Shown in pieces: positions 34,997 through 43,056 of a stretch of 64,000 nt of DNA (positions are counted from its first letter, which is position 1; the number at the start of each line of letters is the position of its first letter). Both the position numbers and the translations under genes were made by a program. The stretch covers positions 1-64,000 of the forward strand of contig NZ_JAAWWP010000004.1 of assembly GCF_012273655.1 (NCBI RefSeq). The letters run 5' to 3'. Under the pieces are notes generated by a model that ran no database searches, had not been told where the DNA came from, and worked only from the letters and a program-made list of their open reading frames with translations. Source of the stretch: Streptomyces physcomitrii. GTDB lineage: Bacteria > Actinomycetota > Actinomycetes > Streptomycetales > Streptomycetaceae.

Positions 34997-36028
34997 GTGA
35001 GCCGACCCCCGAACGCCGCCGCGCCCACCCCTGCGGTCCCCGGACCGGTCTCCACCCCGCCGCCGCCCACCGCCGTGCCGCGCGTCCTCGCCGTACTGGC
35101 CCTGGTGACCCTCGCGGCCCTGATACCCCTCTTCGGCCCCGCCGCCGCGCTGGACGGCACCGGCGAGGCGGCGGTACCCGCGACCCGTACCCTCTCGCTG
35201 CTGCGCGCCCTGCTCTTCGGGGCCCTCTGCCTCCAGATCGGCGAGGTCTTCGCGGAGTCGCTGGCCCGCCGGATCCCCGGGGCGCGGGCGCTTCCCGGTG
35301 TCCGGTCCTGGACCCCGTACGCGGCCGGGGCCGGAGTGCTCGCCGCGCTCGGGCTCGCCGCCATCGTCTCCACCGGCAATCTGCTGCCGCACCACCTCCA
35401 CGACATCGACTTCGGCGCCCTCTCCCGCAGCCGCGAGGGGATGCTCGCGCTGGCCGAGGTCAACGCCTTCGTCTTCGCCTGGCTGCTCGGGGGCGCACGG
35501 AGCCCACTGGTGCGCCTGCTGCCGCCCGCCACGGTGGTGCTCGCCGAGGCCCTGCGCGCCCACCCGCCGACCGAGGAATCCGCCCTGTTCGGCAGCGCCC
35601 TGACGGTGGTGCACCTGAGCTGCGCGGCGGCCTGGGCGGGCGGACTGCTGTACGTACTGCGCCGTCAGCGGGCCTGGCGGGCCACGCACCCCGGGGAGGC
35701 GGTCGCCCTGCTCGGGCGGTACGCGCGGGCGGCGGGCCTGCTGCTCGCGGCGCTCACCGCGACCGGGGTGTGCAGCACGCTGCGCCGGATGCCGCCGGAG
35801 ACCGTCCTCGACCAGCTCTTCACCACCGGGTACGGGCGGACCCTGTGCGCCAAGGTGCTGCTCGTCGCCGTGGTGGCGCTGCTCGCCCTCGCCGCCCGGC
35901 TGCGCCTGAGCCGCGCCGCCGACCCGCTGAGCGCCGGTGTCCCGGCCCGCGCCGAGGTGGTACTGCTCGCCGCGGTGGTCGTGGCGAGCGCACTCCTGAC
36001 CGCGATGCCGCTGCCGATCCGCTGGTAG
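34997..36028 (+). CDS. CopD-domain (copper resistance D-like) membrane protein
   Basis: A 343-residue membrane protein with about eight hydrophobic helices after a Pro-rich N-terminus. The C-terminal half has the CopD signature: HLSCAAAWAGGLLYVL, then VALLGRYARAAGLLLA and TTGYGRTLCAKVLLV. CopD-type proteins are linked to copper uptake; the His in NLLPHHLHDIDF could be metal ligands. No CopC partner is adjacent. I start at GTG 34997 (VSRPPNAAAP). The frame is open back to 34664 through tandem repeats, so a longer, repeat-bearing N-terminus cannot be excluded. Confidence 0.82.
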   Translation: MSRPPNAAAPTPAVPGPVSTPPPPTAVPRVLAVLALVTLAALIPLFGPAAALDGTGEAAVPATRTLSLLRALLFGALCLQIGEVFAESLARRIPGARALPGVRSWTPYAAGAGVLAALGLAAIVSTGNLLPHHLHDIDFGALSRSREGMLALAEVNAFVFAWLLGGARSPLVRLLPPATVVLAEALRAHPPTEESALFGSALTVVHLSCAAAWAGGLLYVLRRQRAWRATHPGEAVALLGRYARAAGLLLAALTATGVCSTLRRMPPETVLDQLFTTGYGRTLCAKVLLVAVVALLALAARLRLSRAADPLSAGVPARAEVVLLAAVVVASALLTAMPLPIRW

Positions 36029-36285
36029 GCGGGCGGCGACTGCCGACCGCCGGCAACCCGCCGACAGGCCCGCCACCACCGATCACCGATACGCCCGCGA
36101 CGCTTGCCGACCGCCCCGCCCCCGGACCTGCCGCGCCGTCAACTCACCTCTGAACAGACCGCCTTGGCACCCCGCGGGGCACCCGGCGCGCCGCCCACCC
36201 CCTCAAGTAGCCCCCCGGGGGCCCCTGCTGAGGCCGCGACAGAAAGGTCCGGGGTACGCGCTGTCGTATCGGGCCCTTATCCTCG

Positions 36286-37353
36286 ATGACCATGCTCCAC
36301 GACAACCGCACCGCCTTCGCCGGTTCCTGGCCCGAGTCGTACCCCTCGGGGTATGCCGTGGTCGACGTCGAGACGACCGGTCTCGCCCGGGACGACCGGA
36401 TCGTGTCCGCCGCGGTCTACCGCGTGGACGCGCGCGGCGAGGTCGAGGACCACTGGTACACGCTGGTGAACCCGCAGCGCGACCCGGGCCCGGTATGGAT
36501 CCACGGGCTGACGAGCGAGGTGCTCGCCGGTGCCCCGCTGTTCGAGGAGATCGCCCAGGAGTTCTCCGAGCGGCTCGCGGACCGGGTGCTCGTCGCGCAC
36601 AACGCCGTCTTCGACTGGTCGATGATCGCCCGCGAGTACGCGCGGGCCGAGCGGACCCCGCCGGTGCGCAGCCGCCTGTGCACCATCGCCCTGTCCAAGG
36701 AGCTCGGCCTGCCGCTGCCGAACCACCGACTGGAGTCGCTGGCCGCGCACTTCGGCGTCGTACAGCAGCGCGCGCACCACGCCCTCGACGACGCCCGGGT
36801 GCTCGCCGAGGCCTTCCGGCCCAGCCTGCACGCCGCGGCGAGCCGGGGCGCCCGGCTGCCGCTGCTCGAATGCCGGCCGCTGACCGAGCTGCCCGCCGCG
36901 GCCTCCGCGGGCACACCCCGCATCGGCCGCCAGTCTTCGGGCGCCCCCGCGTCCGCTCCCTCCCCTTCCTCTCCTTCCTCTCAGTCCTCCCCCTCGTACT
37001 CCTCCTCGTACGGCCGGTCCTACGGGGCGGGCAGTTGGCGGCCCTCGCGCAAGCGGCCGCCGTGCCCCTATCCGAACCCGGGCCGGTACGAGCCGGGGCG
37101 GCCGCTGCGGCAGGGCATGCGGGTGGCCTTCTCCGGGGACACCTCCGTGGACCGCGAGCTCCTGGAGGACCGGGCCGTGGCGGCGGGGCTGCACGTGGCG
37201 ACCAGCCTGTCGCGGCTCACCAGCCTGCTGGTCACCAACGACCCGGACTCGGCCACCTCGAAGGTGCTGCGGGCGGCGCAGTACGGCACCCCGGTGATCG
37301 ACGAGGCGGCCTTCGGACAGCTGCTGCTGGACGTGGCGCCCGCCGGGTCCTGA
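36286..37353 (+). CDS. DEDDh 3'-5' exonuclease with C-terminal BRCT domain
   Basis: A 355-residue DnaQ-like nuclease. ExoI motif is AVVDVETTGLA (Asp and Glu), ExoII is VLVAHNAVFDWSM, and ExoIII is AHHALDDARVLAEAF with the His of the DEDDh class. A Ser/Pro/Tyr-rich linker (about 220-255) joins a C-terminal BRCT-like domain (about 275-350, MRVAFSGDTSVDRELLEDRA and SLLVTNDPDSATSKV). This resembles the exonuclease-BRCT arrangement of actinobacterial DNA polymerase III epsilon-like proteins, suggesting a DNA repair role. The start is ATG 36286 or 36292. Confidence 0.92.
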   Translation: MTMLHDNRTAFAGSWPESYPSGYAVVDVETTGLARDDRIVSAAVYRVDARGEVEDHWYTLVNPQRDPGPVWIHGLTSEVLAGAPLFEEIAQEFSERLADRVLVAHNAVFDWSMIAREYARAERTPPVRSRLCTIALSKELGLPLPNHRLESLAAHFGVVQQRAHHALDDARVLAEAFRPSLHAAASRGARLPLLECRPLTELPAAASAGTPRIGRQSSGAPASAPSPSSPSSQSSPSYSSSYGRSYGAGSWRPSRKRPPCPYPNPGRYEPGRPLRQGMRVAFSGDTSVDRELLEDRAVAAGLHVATSLSRLTSLLVTNDPDSATSKVLRAAQYGTPVIDEAAFGQLLLDVAPAGS

Positions 37354-37470
37354 GCCGCCGGGCGGCCGGGCCCGTGGCGTGCGCCCGCCCGGCCGTCAGA
37401 CGGGTGATTATCGGCCCGGCCCGCGCCCGCGTGCTCGCATCGCGCCGCCACGCGCCCCACTCTGTGGCGC

Positions 37471-37704
37471 ATGGCACGATGTGAGGTCTGCGGAAACGAC
37501 TACGGCATGTCCTTCGAGGTGCACGCGCAGGGCGCGGTGCACGTCTTCGACTGCTTCTCCTGCGCCATCCACCGCATGGCGCCCATCTGCGAGCACTGCC
37601 GGTGCCGCATCATCGGCCAGGGTGTCGATGTCGACGGCCACTGGTACTGCGGGGCCCACTGCGCCCGCGCCGAGGGGATGGTGGGCATCGTCGACAAGGT
37701 CTGA
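37471..37704 (+). CDS. Small LIM-like zinc-binding protein
   Basis: A 77-residue protein carrying a dense set of metal ligands: CEVCGNDYG, FDCFSCAIHRM, ICEHCRCRIIG and HWYCGAHCAR. The spacing (CxxC...CxxC/H repeated) matches a two-zinc LIM-like fold, known in actinobacterial small proteins whose function is not defined. No other domain is present, so it may act as an adaptor. It sits between the exonuclease and SURF1 genes on the same strand, but gaps of about 75-120 bases do not show coupling. Confidence 0.87.
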   Translation: MARCEVCGNDYGMSFEVHAQGAVHVFDCFSCAIHRMAPICEHCRCRIIGQGVDVDGHWYCGAHCARAEGMVGIVDKV

Positions 37705-37779
37705 CCCCGGACGGCACCGCGGCACCGCAGCGCCACCCCTGCCCGACCGCACCCCGCGACCGAGTTGTACGGTCGTGGG

Positions 37780-38571
37780 GTGTACCGCTTCCTGTTGTCC
37801 CGGCAGTGGGTGACCCTCACCCTCCTGACTCTGCTCCTCATTCCGGTGATGGTCAGGCTGGGCTACTGGCAGCTCCACCGGCACGAGCACCGGGTCGCGC
37901 AGAACGAGCTGATCTCGCGCACCCTCGCCGCCAAGCCCGTACCGGCCGAGAAGCTGACCTCCCCGGGCCGCGAGGTCCCGCGCCGCGACCTCTACCGCCA
38001 GGTCACCGCCGAGGGCACCTTCGACACCGCGCACGAGGTCGTCGTACGCCGCCGCACCAACGGTGACGACGAGGTCGGCTTCCATGTACTCACCCCCTTC
38101 CTCCTCAAGGACGGCCGGGCGCTCCTGGTCAACCGGGGCTGGATTCCCGCGGACGGGCCGCAGACCGCCTTCCCCGAGATCCCGGCGCCGCCGCGCGGCG
38201 AGATCACCGTCAGCGGGCGGCTGATGCCGGACGAGTCGACGGCGGCGAGCGGCATCAAGAACGTCAAGGGGCTGCCCGACCGGCAGATCATGCTGATCAG
38301 CAGCCGCGCCGAGGCCCGGTCCCTCGGCCGCGAGGTGCTCGGCGGGTACGTCCAGCAGACCGCCCCCGAGCCCCGCGGCGACTCCCCCCAGCTGCTGCCC
38401 GCCCCGGACCACAGCAGCATCGGCCCGCACATGGCCTACGCGATCCAGTGGTGGCTGTTCGCCGCCGCGGTCCCGGTCGGCTGGGTCGTCCTGGTGCGCC
38501 GCGAGCGCCGCGACCGGACCGGTCCGCAGGAGGCCGCGCCCGAGGCGGAGAAGGCGCCCGCGCCCGCCTGA
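37780..38571 (+). CDS. SURF1 family protein (cytochrome c oxidase assembly)
   Basis: A 263-residue SURF1 homologue, implicated in assembly of the haem a centre of aa3-type cytochrome oxidase. Two transmembrane segments flank the periplasmic-type domain: about 8-28 (TLTLLTLLLIPVMVRLGYWQ, with the family GYWQLHRH just after) and about 218-240 near the C-terminus (YAIQWWLFAAAVPVGW). FHVLTPFLLKDG and LLVNRGWIP are conserved SURF1 blocks. The tail is Ala/Glu/Pro-rich. The start is GTG 37780 (VYRFLLSRQW); TTG 37765 is an alternative. Confidence 0.92.
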   Translation: MYRFLLSRQWVTLTLLTLLLIPVMVRLGYWQLHRHEHRVAQNELISRTLAAKPVPAEKLTSPGREVPRRDLYRQVTAEGTFDTAHEVVVRRRTNGDDEVGFHVLTPFLLKDGRALLVNRGWIPADGPQTAFPEIPAPPRGEITVSGRLMPDESTAASGIKNVKGLPDRQIMLISSRAEARSLGREVLGGYVQQTAPEPRGDSPQLLPAPDHSSIGPHMAYAIQWWLFAAAVPVGWVVLVRRERRDRTGPQEAAPEAEKAPAPA

Positions 38572-38629
38572 GCCCGGCGCGCGGCGACCCGCCCTTTGCC
38601 CGGCCGGACGGCCGGGGCAGGATGGGGCC

Positions 38630-39385
38630 ATGGATCTTGGGCTGAAGGACCGTGTCTACCTCGTCACCGGCGCCACCCGCGGGCTCGGTCACGCCGCCGC
38701 GCGCGAACTGCTCGCCGACGGCGCGAAGGTCGTCATCAGCGGACGCGAGGAGCGGGCGGTGGCCGAGGCCGCCGCCGGGCTCGGCGCGGGCGCGCTCGGC
38801 GTGGCGGCGGACAACGCCGACCCGGAGGCGGCCTCGCGCCTGATCGCCGCCGCCCGCGGGGAGTTCGGGCGCTTCGACGGCGTACTGATCAGCGTCGGCG
38901 GCCCGCCCCCCGGCTTCCTCGCGGACAACACCGACGCGCAGTGGCAGGCCGCCTTCGACTCCGTCTTCCTCGGCGCGGTGCGGCTCGCCAGGGCCGCCGC
39001 GCAGGAGCTGGAGGAGGGCGGGGTGATCGGTTTCGTGCTCTCCGGTTCGGTGTACGAGCCGATTCCCGGGCTGACCCTCTCCAACGGGCTGCGGCCGGGG
39101 CTCGCGGGCTTCGCCAAGTCGCTCTCGCAGGAGCTGGGCCCGCGCGGCATCCGGGTCGTCGGGCTGCTGCCCGCCCGTATCGACACCGACCGGGTACGCC
39201 AGCTCGACGGGCTCTCTCCCGACCCGGAGGCGGCCCGCGCCGCCAACGAGGCCCGGATCCCGCTGCGCCGCTACGGCACCCCCGAGGAGTTCGGCCGCAG
39301 CGCCGCCTTCCTGCTCTCCCCCGCCGCCTCGTATCTGACCGGTCTGATGCTGCCGGTGGACGGCGGGGCGCTGCACTCCATCTGA
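38630..39385 (+). CDS. Atypical SDR-family oxidoreductase lacking the usual Tyr/Lys
   Basis: A 251-residue Rossmann-fold protein. The nucleotide motif TGATRGLGHAAA and SVGGPPPG (in place of NNAG) are seen, and the C-terminal PVDGGALHSI is FabG-like. The active-site Ser is present (Ser140 in LSGSVYEP), but 13 residues later, where YxxxK should stand, the sequence is SNGLRPG. A known FabG-like SDR subgroup lacks the canonical catalytic tetrad, so this is probably a real, divergent enzyme or a binding protein rather than a mutant. Substrate unknown. Confidence 0.87.
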   Translation: MDLGLKDRVYLVTGATRGLGHAAARELLADGAKVVISGREERAVAEAAAGLGAGALGVAADNADPEAASRLIAAARGEFGRFDGVLISVGGPPPGFLADNTDAQWQAAFDSVFLGAVRLARAAAQELEEGGVIGFVLSGSVYEPIPGLTLSNGLRPGLAGFAKSLSQELGPRGIRVVGLLPARIDTDRVRQLDGLSPDPEAARAANEARIPLRRYGTPEEFGRSAAFLLSPAASYLTGLMLPVDGGALHSI

Positions 39386-39469
39386 GCGCGTGCTCCGCGT
39401 TCCCTCCGGAGCACGGGCGGGCGGCCGGGAGAGACCGTGCGGACCCGGCGGATTCCCTTGCGGGCAGGG

Positions 39470-40048
39470 TCAGTTGACGCGTTCGGCCCGATGGCCCACG
39501 GTACGCAGCCGGACCTCGGCGGGGAGTTCGCCGAGGCCCGCGCTGCGGCGGGCGTGGGCGAGCGCCTCGGTGCTGAAGCGCTCCAGGAGGTCGGCCGGTA
39601 CCGCGTGCGGTTCGAGCCGGAGCCGGACCCGGGCCTTCGGGGACTGGCGCCGCCCGGTCAGCGAGACCTTCGCGTCGCTCACGCCCTCGTACTCCCCGGC
39701 CTCCGCCTCCATGGCCTGCTCCAGGGCGCGGCCGCGCAACCGGGCGCTCTCCTCGTCGTGGCTGTCGACGAGCAGTTCGGACAGCCGCCGGCGGCGTAGC
39801 GCGGAGACCAGCCAGCCGAGCGCGAGCAGCAGGCAGACGGCGAGCACCGCGATCACCGCCCACCACCACCAGCCCTCGTCGTGCCAGCGCTGCCGGTCGG
39901 CGGTGCTCAGCAGGACGTCCTTCTTGCCGTCGTGGATCCACCAGGAGGGCGACTTGGCGCCGAGCCCGACGGCGAACACCGAGCCGCCGAGGACAAGCAG
40001 CACGAGACCGCTCAGCGCGAGCAGGACGCGGTTGAGGGTGCCGGTCAT
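39470..40048 (-). CDS. amaP: Alkaline-shock membrane anchor protein AmaP
   Basis: A 192-residue AmaP-type protein, last gene of the Asp23 operon. Two transmembrane helices (about 3-25 and 55-80) flank a short outside loop containing WWIHDGKKDVLL, and an Asp23-like beta domain follows (about 110-190, VSDAKVSLTGRRQSPKARVRL). In Staphylococcus AmaP recruits Asp23 to the membrane; that role here is inferred. ATG 40048 (MTGTLNRVLLALSG) opens the first helix. Confidence 0.87.
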   Translation of the reverse strand: MTGTLNRVLLALSGLVLLVLGGSVFAVGLGAKSPSWWIHDGKKDVLLSTADRQRWHDEGWWWWAVIAVLAVCLLLALGWLVSALRRRRLSELLVDSHDEESARLRGRALEQAMEAEAGEYEGVSDAKVSLTGRRQSPKARVRLRLEPHAVPADLLERFSTEALAHARRSAGLGELPAEVRLRTVGHRAERVN

Positions 40049-40097
40049 CGCCGCCCGCCCTTCGCTCCAGGGGCCGCAGCCGTCCACCGCACGGGCT

Positions 40098-40787
40098 TCA
40101 TCCCTTCCTGCCGGGGCGTGAGACCCGCACCGCGAGCGCGGGCGGATGTCCGAGGCCGAGCTGTCCGATGCCCCCGGCGAGGGCGGAGTGCAGATCGGCC
40201 CGTACCTCGTCGAGTTCGCGGAAGTGCGAGACGGCGTGCACCTTCGCCTTGCGCCGCTTCACCCGCACCCGCGCGGACTGCACCCCGGCGACCTCCATCG
40301 CCCGGTCCCGCAGCACCAGGGCCGCGGTGTCCCGGTGCAGGGCGCCGCGCACCCCGGGCCGGTAGCGGGTCATCGGCAGCAGTCGGCGGCGCCCCGGGGT
40401 CAGGGCGAGCAGCAGCAGCCACAGGCCGAGTACGGCGGCGATCCCGGCGCCGGTCAGCACCCAGGTGTCGTCCAGCGGGCGTTCGGCGAGTTCCCGGGCG
40501 AGCGTCTTGCGCCACTGCATGGCCTTGCGTCCGGCGCGTACCGCCACGATGTCGTAGAGCAGCAGGGCGAGTCCGAGCAGGAGCAGCAGCGAGAGCAGGG
40601 CGGCGGGCAGGCGGCGCCGGGACCAGAATCTGCGGGCCCGGCCCTGCGGCCCGGCCGGTGGCGCGGTGGCTCCCGCGGGCGGCTCGCCGGTTCCCTCGGG
40701 CGGGCCGTCCGGCTCGTCGAGGACGGGCATCCGCCGGGTGGCCGCCTGTCCGGTGCTCTCGGGGCCGGTGCTCTCGGGTCCGGTCAC
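40098..40787 (-). CDS. DUF6286-type membrane protein of the Asp23 locus
   Basis: A 229-residue protein. A disordered Pro/Gly/Glu N-terminus (about 1-50) leads to two transmembrane helices (about 60-80 and 110-130), and then a cytosolic beta domain with ALHRDTAALVLRDRAMEV and VQSARVRVKRRKAKVHAVS. This layout resembles the AmaP/Asp23 fold, and DUF6286 proteins belong to such loci. GTG 40787 overlaps the stop of the second Asp23 gene by GTGA, showing coupling. Function unknown; probably a second membrane anchor. Confidence 0.83.
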   Translation of the reverse strand: MTGPESTGPESTGQAATRRMPVLDEPDGPPEGTGEPPAGATAPPAGPQGRARRFWSRRRLPAALLSLLLLLGLALLLYDIVAVRAGRKAMQWRKTLARELAERPLDDTWVLTGAGIAAVLGLWLLLLALTPGRRRLLPMTRYRPGVRGALHRDTAALVLRDRAMEVAGVQSARVRVKRRKAKVHAVSHFRELDEVRADLHSALAGGIGQLGLGHPPALAVRVSRPGRKG

Positions 40788-41134
40788 CGTACTCTCCGTC
40801 CCGCGCCCGGCTGGTCGGCCGGATGCAGCCGCTCCACCTGTACGGCGACCTCGGGGACCTCGAGACCGGCCAGCGAGCCGACCCGGCCGACCACCCGGCG
40901 CCGTACCGCGCCGCACTGCCCGCCGATGTCGGAGGGGTAGCCGAGTTCCAGGGAGATCCGGACCCGGGCGGCCCCGCGCCGTACCGAGACCGTGGCATGG
41001 GGTGCCGCGCCGGGGCGGGGGCCGCCCACGGCCTCCCGGGCAGCCTGCGCCGCGATCTTCGCCACGACCCGGTCGGCGATGCTGGTCGCCCCGCGCTCCG
41101 CGGGTGCGACGACCTCACCGGGCACCCCGGTCAC
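40784..41134 (-). CDS. Asp23/Gls24 family envelope stress protein, second copy
   Basis: A 116-residue Asp23 domain: TSIADRVVAKIAAQAAREAV, a core strand VSVRRGAARVRISLELGYPS and the C-terminal LEVPEVAVQVERLHP. It is shorter than the first copy and lacks its acidic tail. It overlaps both neighbours by GTGA (starting within the small membrane gene's stop and ending within the DUF6286 start), so three genes are translationally chained. Asp23 proteins form membrane-associated assemblies in Firmicutes; here likely with AmaP. Confidence 0.87.
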   Translation of the reverse strand: MTGVPGEVVAPAERGATSIADRVVAKIAAQAAREAVGGPRPGAAPHATVSVRRGAARVRISLELGYPSDIGGQCGAVRRRVVGRVGSLAGLEVPEVAVQVERLHPADQPGAGRRVR

Positions 41135-41316
41135 CGCCGCCGGTCGCCGCGGTTGCGGAAGAAGTCACCGGGCTCCACATCGCCGTCGAGGTACTTGCCC
41201 GCGACGAAGCCGATGGCGCCCAGCGCCGCCACCAGCAGGAAGGCACCGAAGCCGCCGAAGTATCCGGCGAAGGCCAGGGCCATTCCCGCGATCATGCCGA
41301 TCACGGCGTTGCTCAT
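41131..41316 (-). CDS. Small membrane protein of the Asp23 locus (DUF2273-like)
   Basis: A 61-residue protein with two closely spaced hydrophobic helices (about 4-20 and 24-45, AVIGMIAGMALAFAGYFGGF) and a charged tail GDVEPGDFFRNRGDRRR. Length, topology and place in a Gls24 operon match DUF2273-type proteins, though the match is by appearance. GAGGAG lies nine bases before ATG 41316. The stop overlaps the next gene. Confidence 0.78.
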   Translation of the reverse strand: MSNAVIGMIAGMALAFAGYFGGFGAFLLVAALGAIGFVAGKYLDGDVEPGDFFRNRGDRRR

Positions 41317-41406
41317 CTGCTGCGCTCCTCGTCGAGTCACTGCGCTGTGGGCCCGCCACCGGGCCGGGGGCCCCTTCGGCGCGACGTCCGAGAGGCTGTC
41401 CGGAGG

Positions 41407-41892
41407 CTACTGAACCCGGGACTCGCTCTCCTCGTCGTCCTCCTCGTCCGGCAGCTTCACGTCGCTGACGGCGATGTTGACCTCGACGACCTCGAGTCCG
41501 GTCATCCGCTCCACGGCGTTGATGACGTTCTCCCGCACATCGCGGGCGACATCGGCGATCGACACCCCGTAATCGACCACGATCTCCAGGTCCAGGGCGG
41601 TCTGCGACTCGCCGACCTCCGCCTTGACGCCCCGCGAGACGGACTTGGAGCTGCCCGGCACCCGGTCGCGCATGGCGCCGAAGGCGCGCGACATGCCACC
41701 GCCCATCGCGTGGACCCCGGCCACATCGCGTGCGGCGAGACCCGCGATCTTCTCGACCACGCCGTCGGCGATGGTGGTCTTGCCCCGCTCACCGGAGCCG
41801 CCGCCGCGCCTGCCGCCGGGGCGGCGGCCTGTCTCCTCGGCCGGGGCACCCTGCCCGGGCTCGTTCTTCTTCCAGTCGGTGGTCTCAGGCAT
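41407..41892 (-). CDS. Asp23/Gls24 family envelope stress protein, first copy
   Basis: A 161-residue protein heading the operon. A polar Gly/Arg-rich N-terminus (about 1-38) precedes the Asp23 domain: TTIADGVVEKIAGLAARDVA, then GVHAMGGGMSRAFGAM, the strand TALDLEIVVDYGVSIADVAR and GLEVVEVNIAVSDVKLPD. It ends with a very acidic tail (EEDDEESESRVQ). Asp23-family proteins respond to alkaline and envelope stress in Firmicutes. The next gene is 90 bases on. An AGGA site precedes ATG 41892. Confidence 0.9.
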   Translation of the reverse strand: MPETTDWKKNEPGQGAPAEETGRRPGGRRGGGSGERGKTTIADGVVEKIAGLAARDVAGVHAMGGGMSRAFGAMRDRVPGSSKSVSRGVKAEVGESQTALDLEIVVDYGVSIADVARDVRENVINAVERMTGLEVVEVNIAVSDVKLPDEEDDEESESRVQ

Positions 41893-41985
41893 CGCTCTAC
41901 ATCCTTTTCGGAAGGAGATCTGCTTCCTCGCACAGATTAGGAGCCTTTGCCGGGTTTCGCGCCATGGATGAGGCAGTCTGGGGCA

Positions 41986-42783
41986 ATGACAGCGGACCAG
42001 TGGACGCGCAGGGTACGAGAGCAGCTGGGCCTCGGCAGGCTGCTGCCGCTCGGCGGCGTGCACGGCGGCGCCTGGCTGGCGGAGTCGGCGGCGCGCGGGG
42101 AGTTGCTGCGGGCCGCGGCCCACCTGGCGGGCGTACGGGTCGGCGCGCTGCGGGTGGGTCCATTGGAGGGAGCGGCCACCCGGGAGCCCGCGGTGCCGCC
42201 GCCCGCGAGCGCCCTGCGGCCGGGACCGCTCCGCCTCACCGCCGAGTTCGCGGCGGCCGGGACCCAGCCGCTGCCCGCGAGCGGGGCCCAGCTGCGTGCC
42301 GTACTGGAGGCGGCGGCCGGTGAGCGGCTGGGACTCGACCTCGCCCGGATCGATCTGCGCGCCACCGGGCTCCTCGACGTCGACGCCGAGGCGGCCGCGC
42401 CCCGCACCGAGGACGCGGCCGGTCGGGAAGCCGAGGATGCGCGCACCGCCGGGAGTCAGGACTCCGCCGCTGCCACCACCGGTCCGGGGGGCGCGAGCGC
42501 GGAGGAGGAGCGCGTCCGCCAGGCGGCCGTGCGGGTGCCGGGGGTGGCCCGGCTGACGGGGATGCTGGGCGGCCTCGGCCGGCCGGTCCATCTGGAGACG
42601 GTGGACGGCGGTTCGGCGGCGCTGCCCCGGCGCCATGCCCGGGTGGAGCTGGCGGTGGCCCGCGGACACCAGGCCCTGGAGGTGGCCCTGGCGGTCCGGC
42701 GGGCCGTGGGCGCGGCCCTGCCGGACGAGCCCTCGGTCGCCGTGGTGGTCACGGCCATCGACGGGGAACCGGCAGGGAAGTGA
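41986..42783 (+). CDS. P10-family-named conserved protein with Asp23-like repeats
   Basis: A 265-residue protein that database annotation of Streptomyces often calls nucleopolyhedrovirus P10 family, a name I regard as misleading. It has two similar alpha/beta parts joined by a disordered Ala/Asp/Gly segment (about 145-175). The second part, with VRVPGVARLTGMLGG, HARVELAVARGHQALEVALA, VRRAVGAAL and a final VVVTAID, follows the strand-helix rhythm of Asp23 domains. The gene faces the Asp23 operon across a 93-base divergent gap, suggesting shared control. ATG 41986 opens the conserved MTADQWTRRVREQLGLG. Confidence 0.8.
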   Translation: MTADQWTRRVREQLGLGRLLPLGGVHGGAWLAESAARGELLRAAAHLAGVRVGALRVGPLEGAATREPAVPPPASALRPGPLRLTAEFAAAGTQPLPASGAQLRAVLEAAAGERLGLDLARIDLRATGLLDVDAEAAAPRTEDAAGREAEDARTAGSQDSAAATTGPGGASAEEERVRQAAVRVPGVARLTGMLGGLGRPVHLETVDGGSAALPRRHARVELAVARGHQALEVALAVRRAVGAALPDEPSVAVVVTAIDGEPAGK

Positions 42784-42834
42784 CCGAGCACGGGCGGGAA
42801 CCCGGGCACCCGGGATGCGCCCGCGCCGCGGTCG

Positions 42835-43009
42835 GCTCTGACGGGCGGTCGGTGAACCGGAGGCGATCGGCCCTGACGGGCGGTCACCGGACCGAGAGCG
42901 GACACGCCGGACAAGCGGTCGCGGGACCGGAAGCGGACACCCCTGACGGGCACTCGCCGGACCGAAAGCGGACACCCTTGACGGGCGGTCGGTGCATCGG
43001 AAGGAGAGC
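42835..43009. repeat. Five tandem copies of a 35-bp unit
   Basis: Copies start at 42835, 42870, 42905, 42940 and 42975, exactly 35 bases apart. The unit begins CCCCTGACGGGCGGTCGCCG and ends GACCGAAAGCGGACA, with variations. Just after the array, GCCCGTCAGGG (about 43011-43021) is the inverted form of the unit's CCCTGACGGGC, so the last copy can form a hairpin. The array fills the gap between two convergent genes; there are no spacers, so it is not a CRISPR. Confidence 0.9.
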
Positions 43010-43056
43010 GGCCCGTCAGGGCCGGGGCCCGGGACGCCGACCGGGCCCCGGAGGAG

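Noticed and set aside
42835..43009. CRISPR array
   Set aside because: Period is 35 bp with no unique spacers between units and no cas genes; it is a plain tandem repeat.
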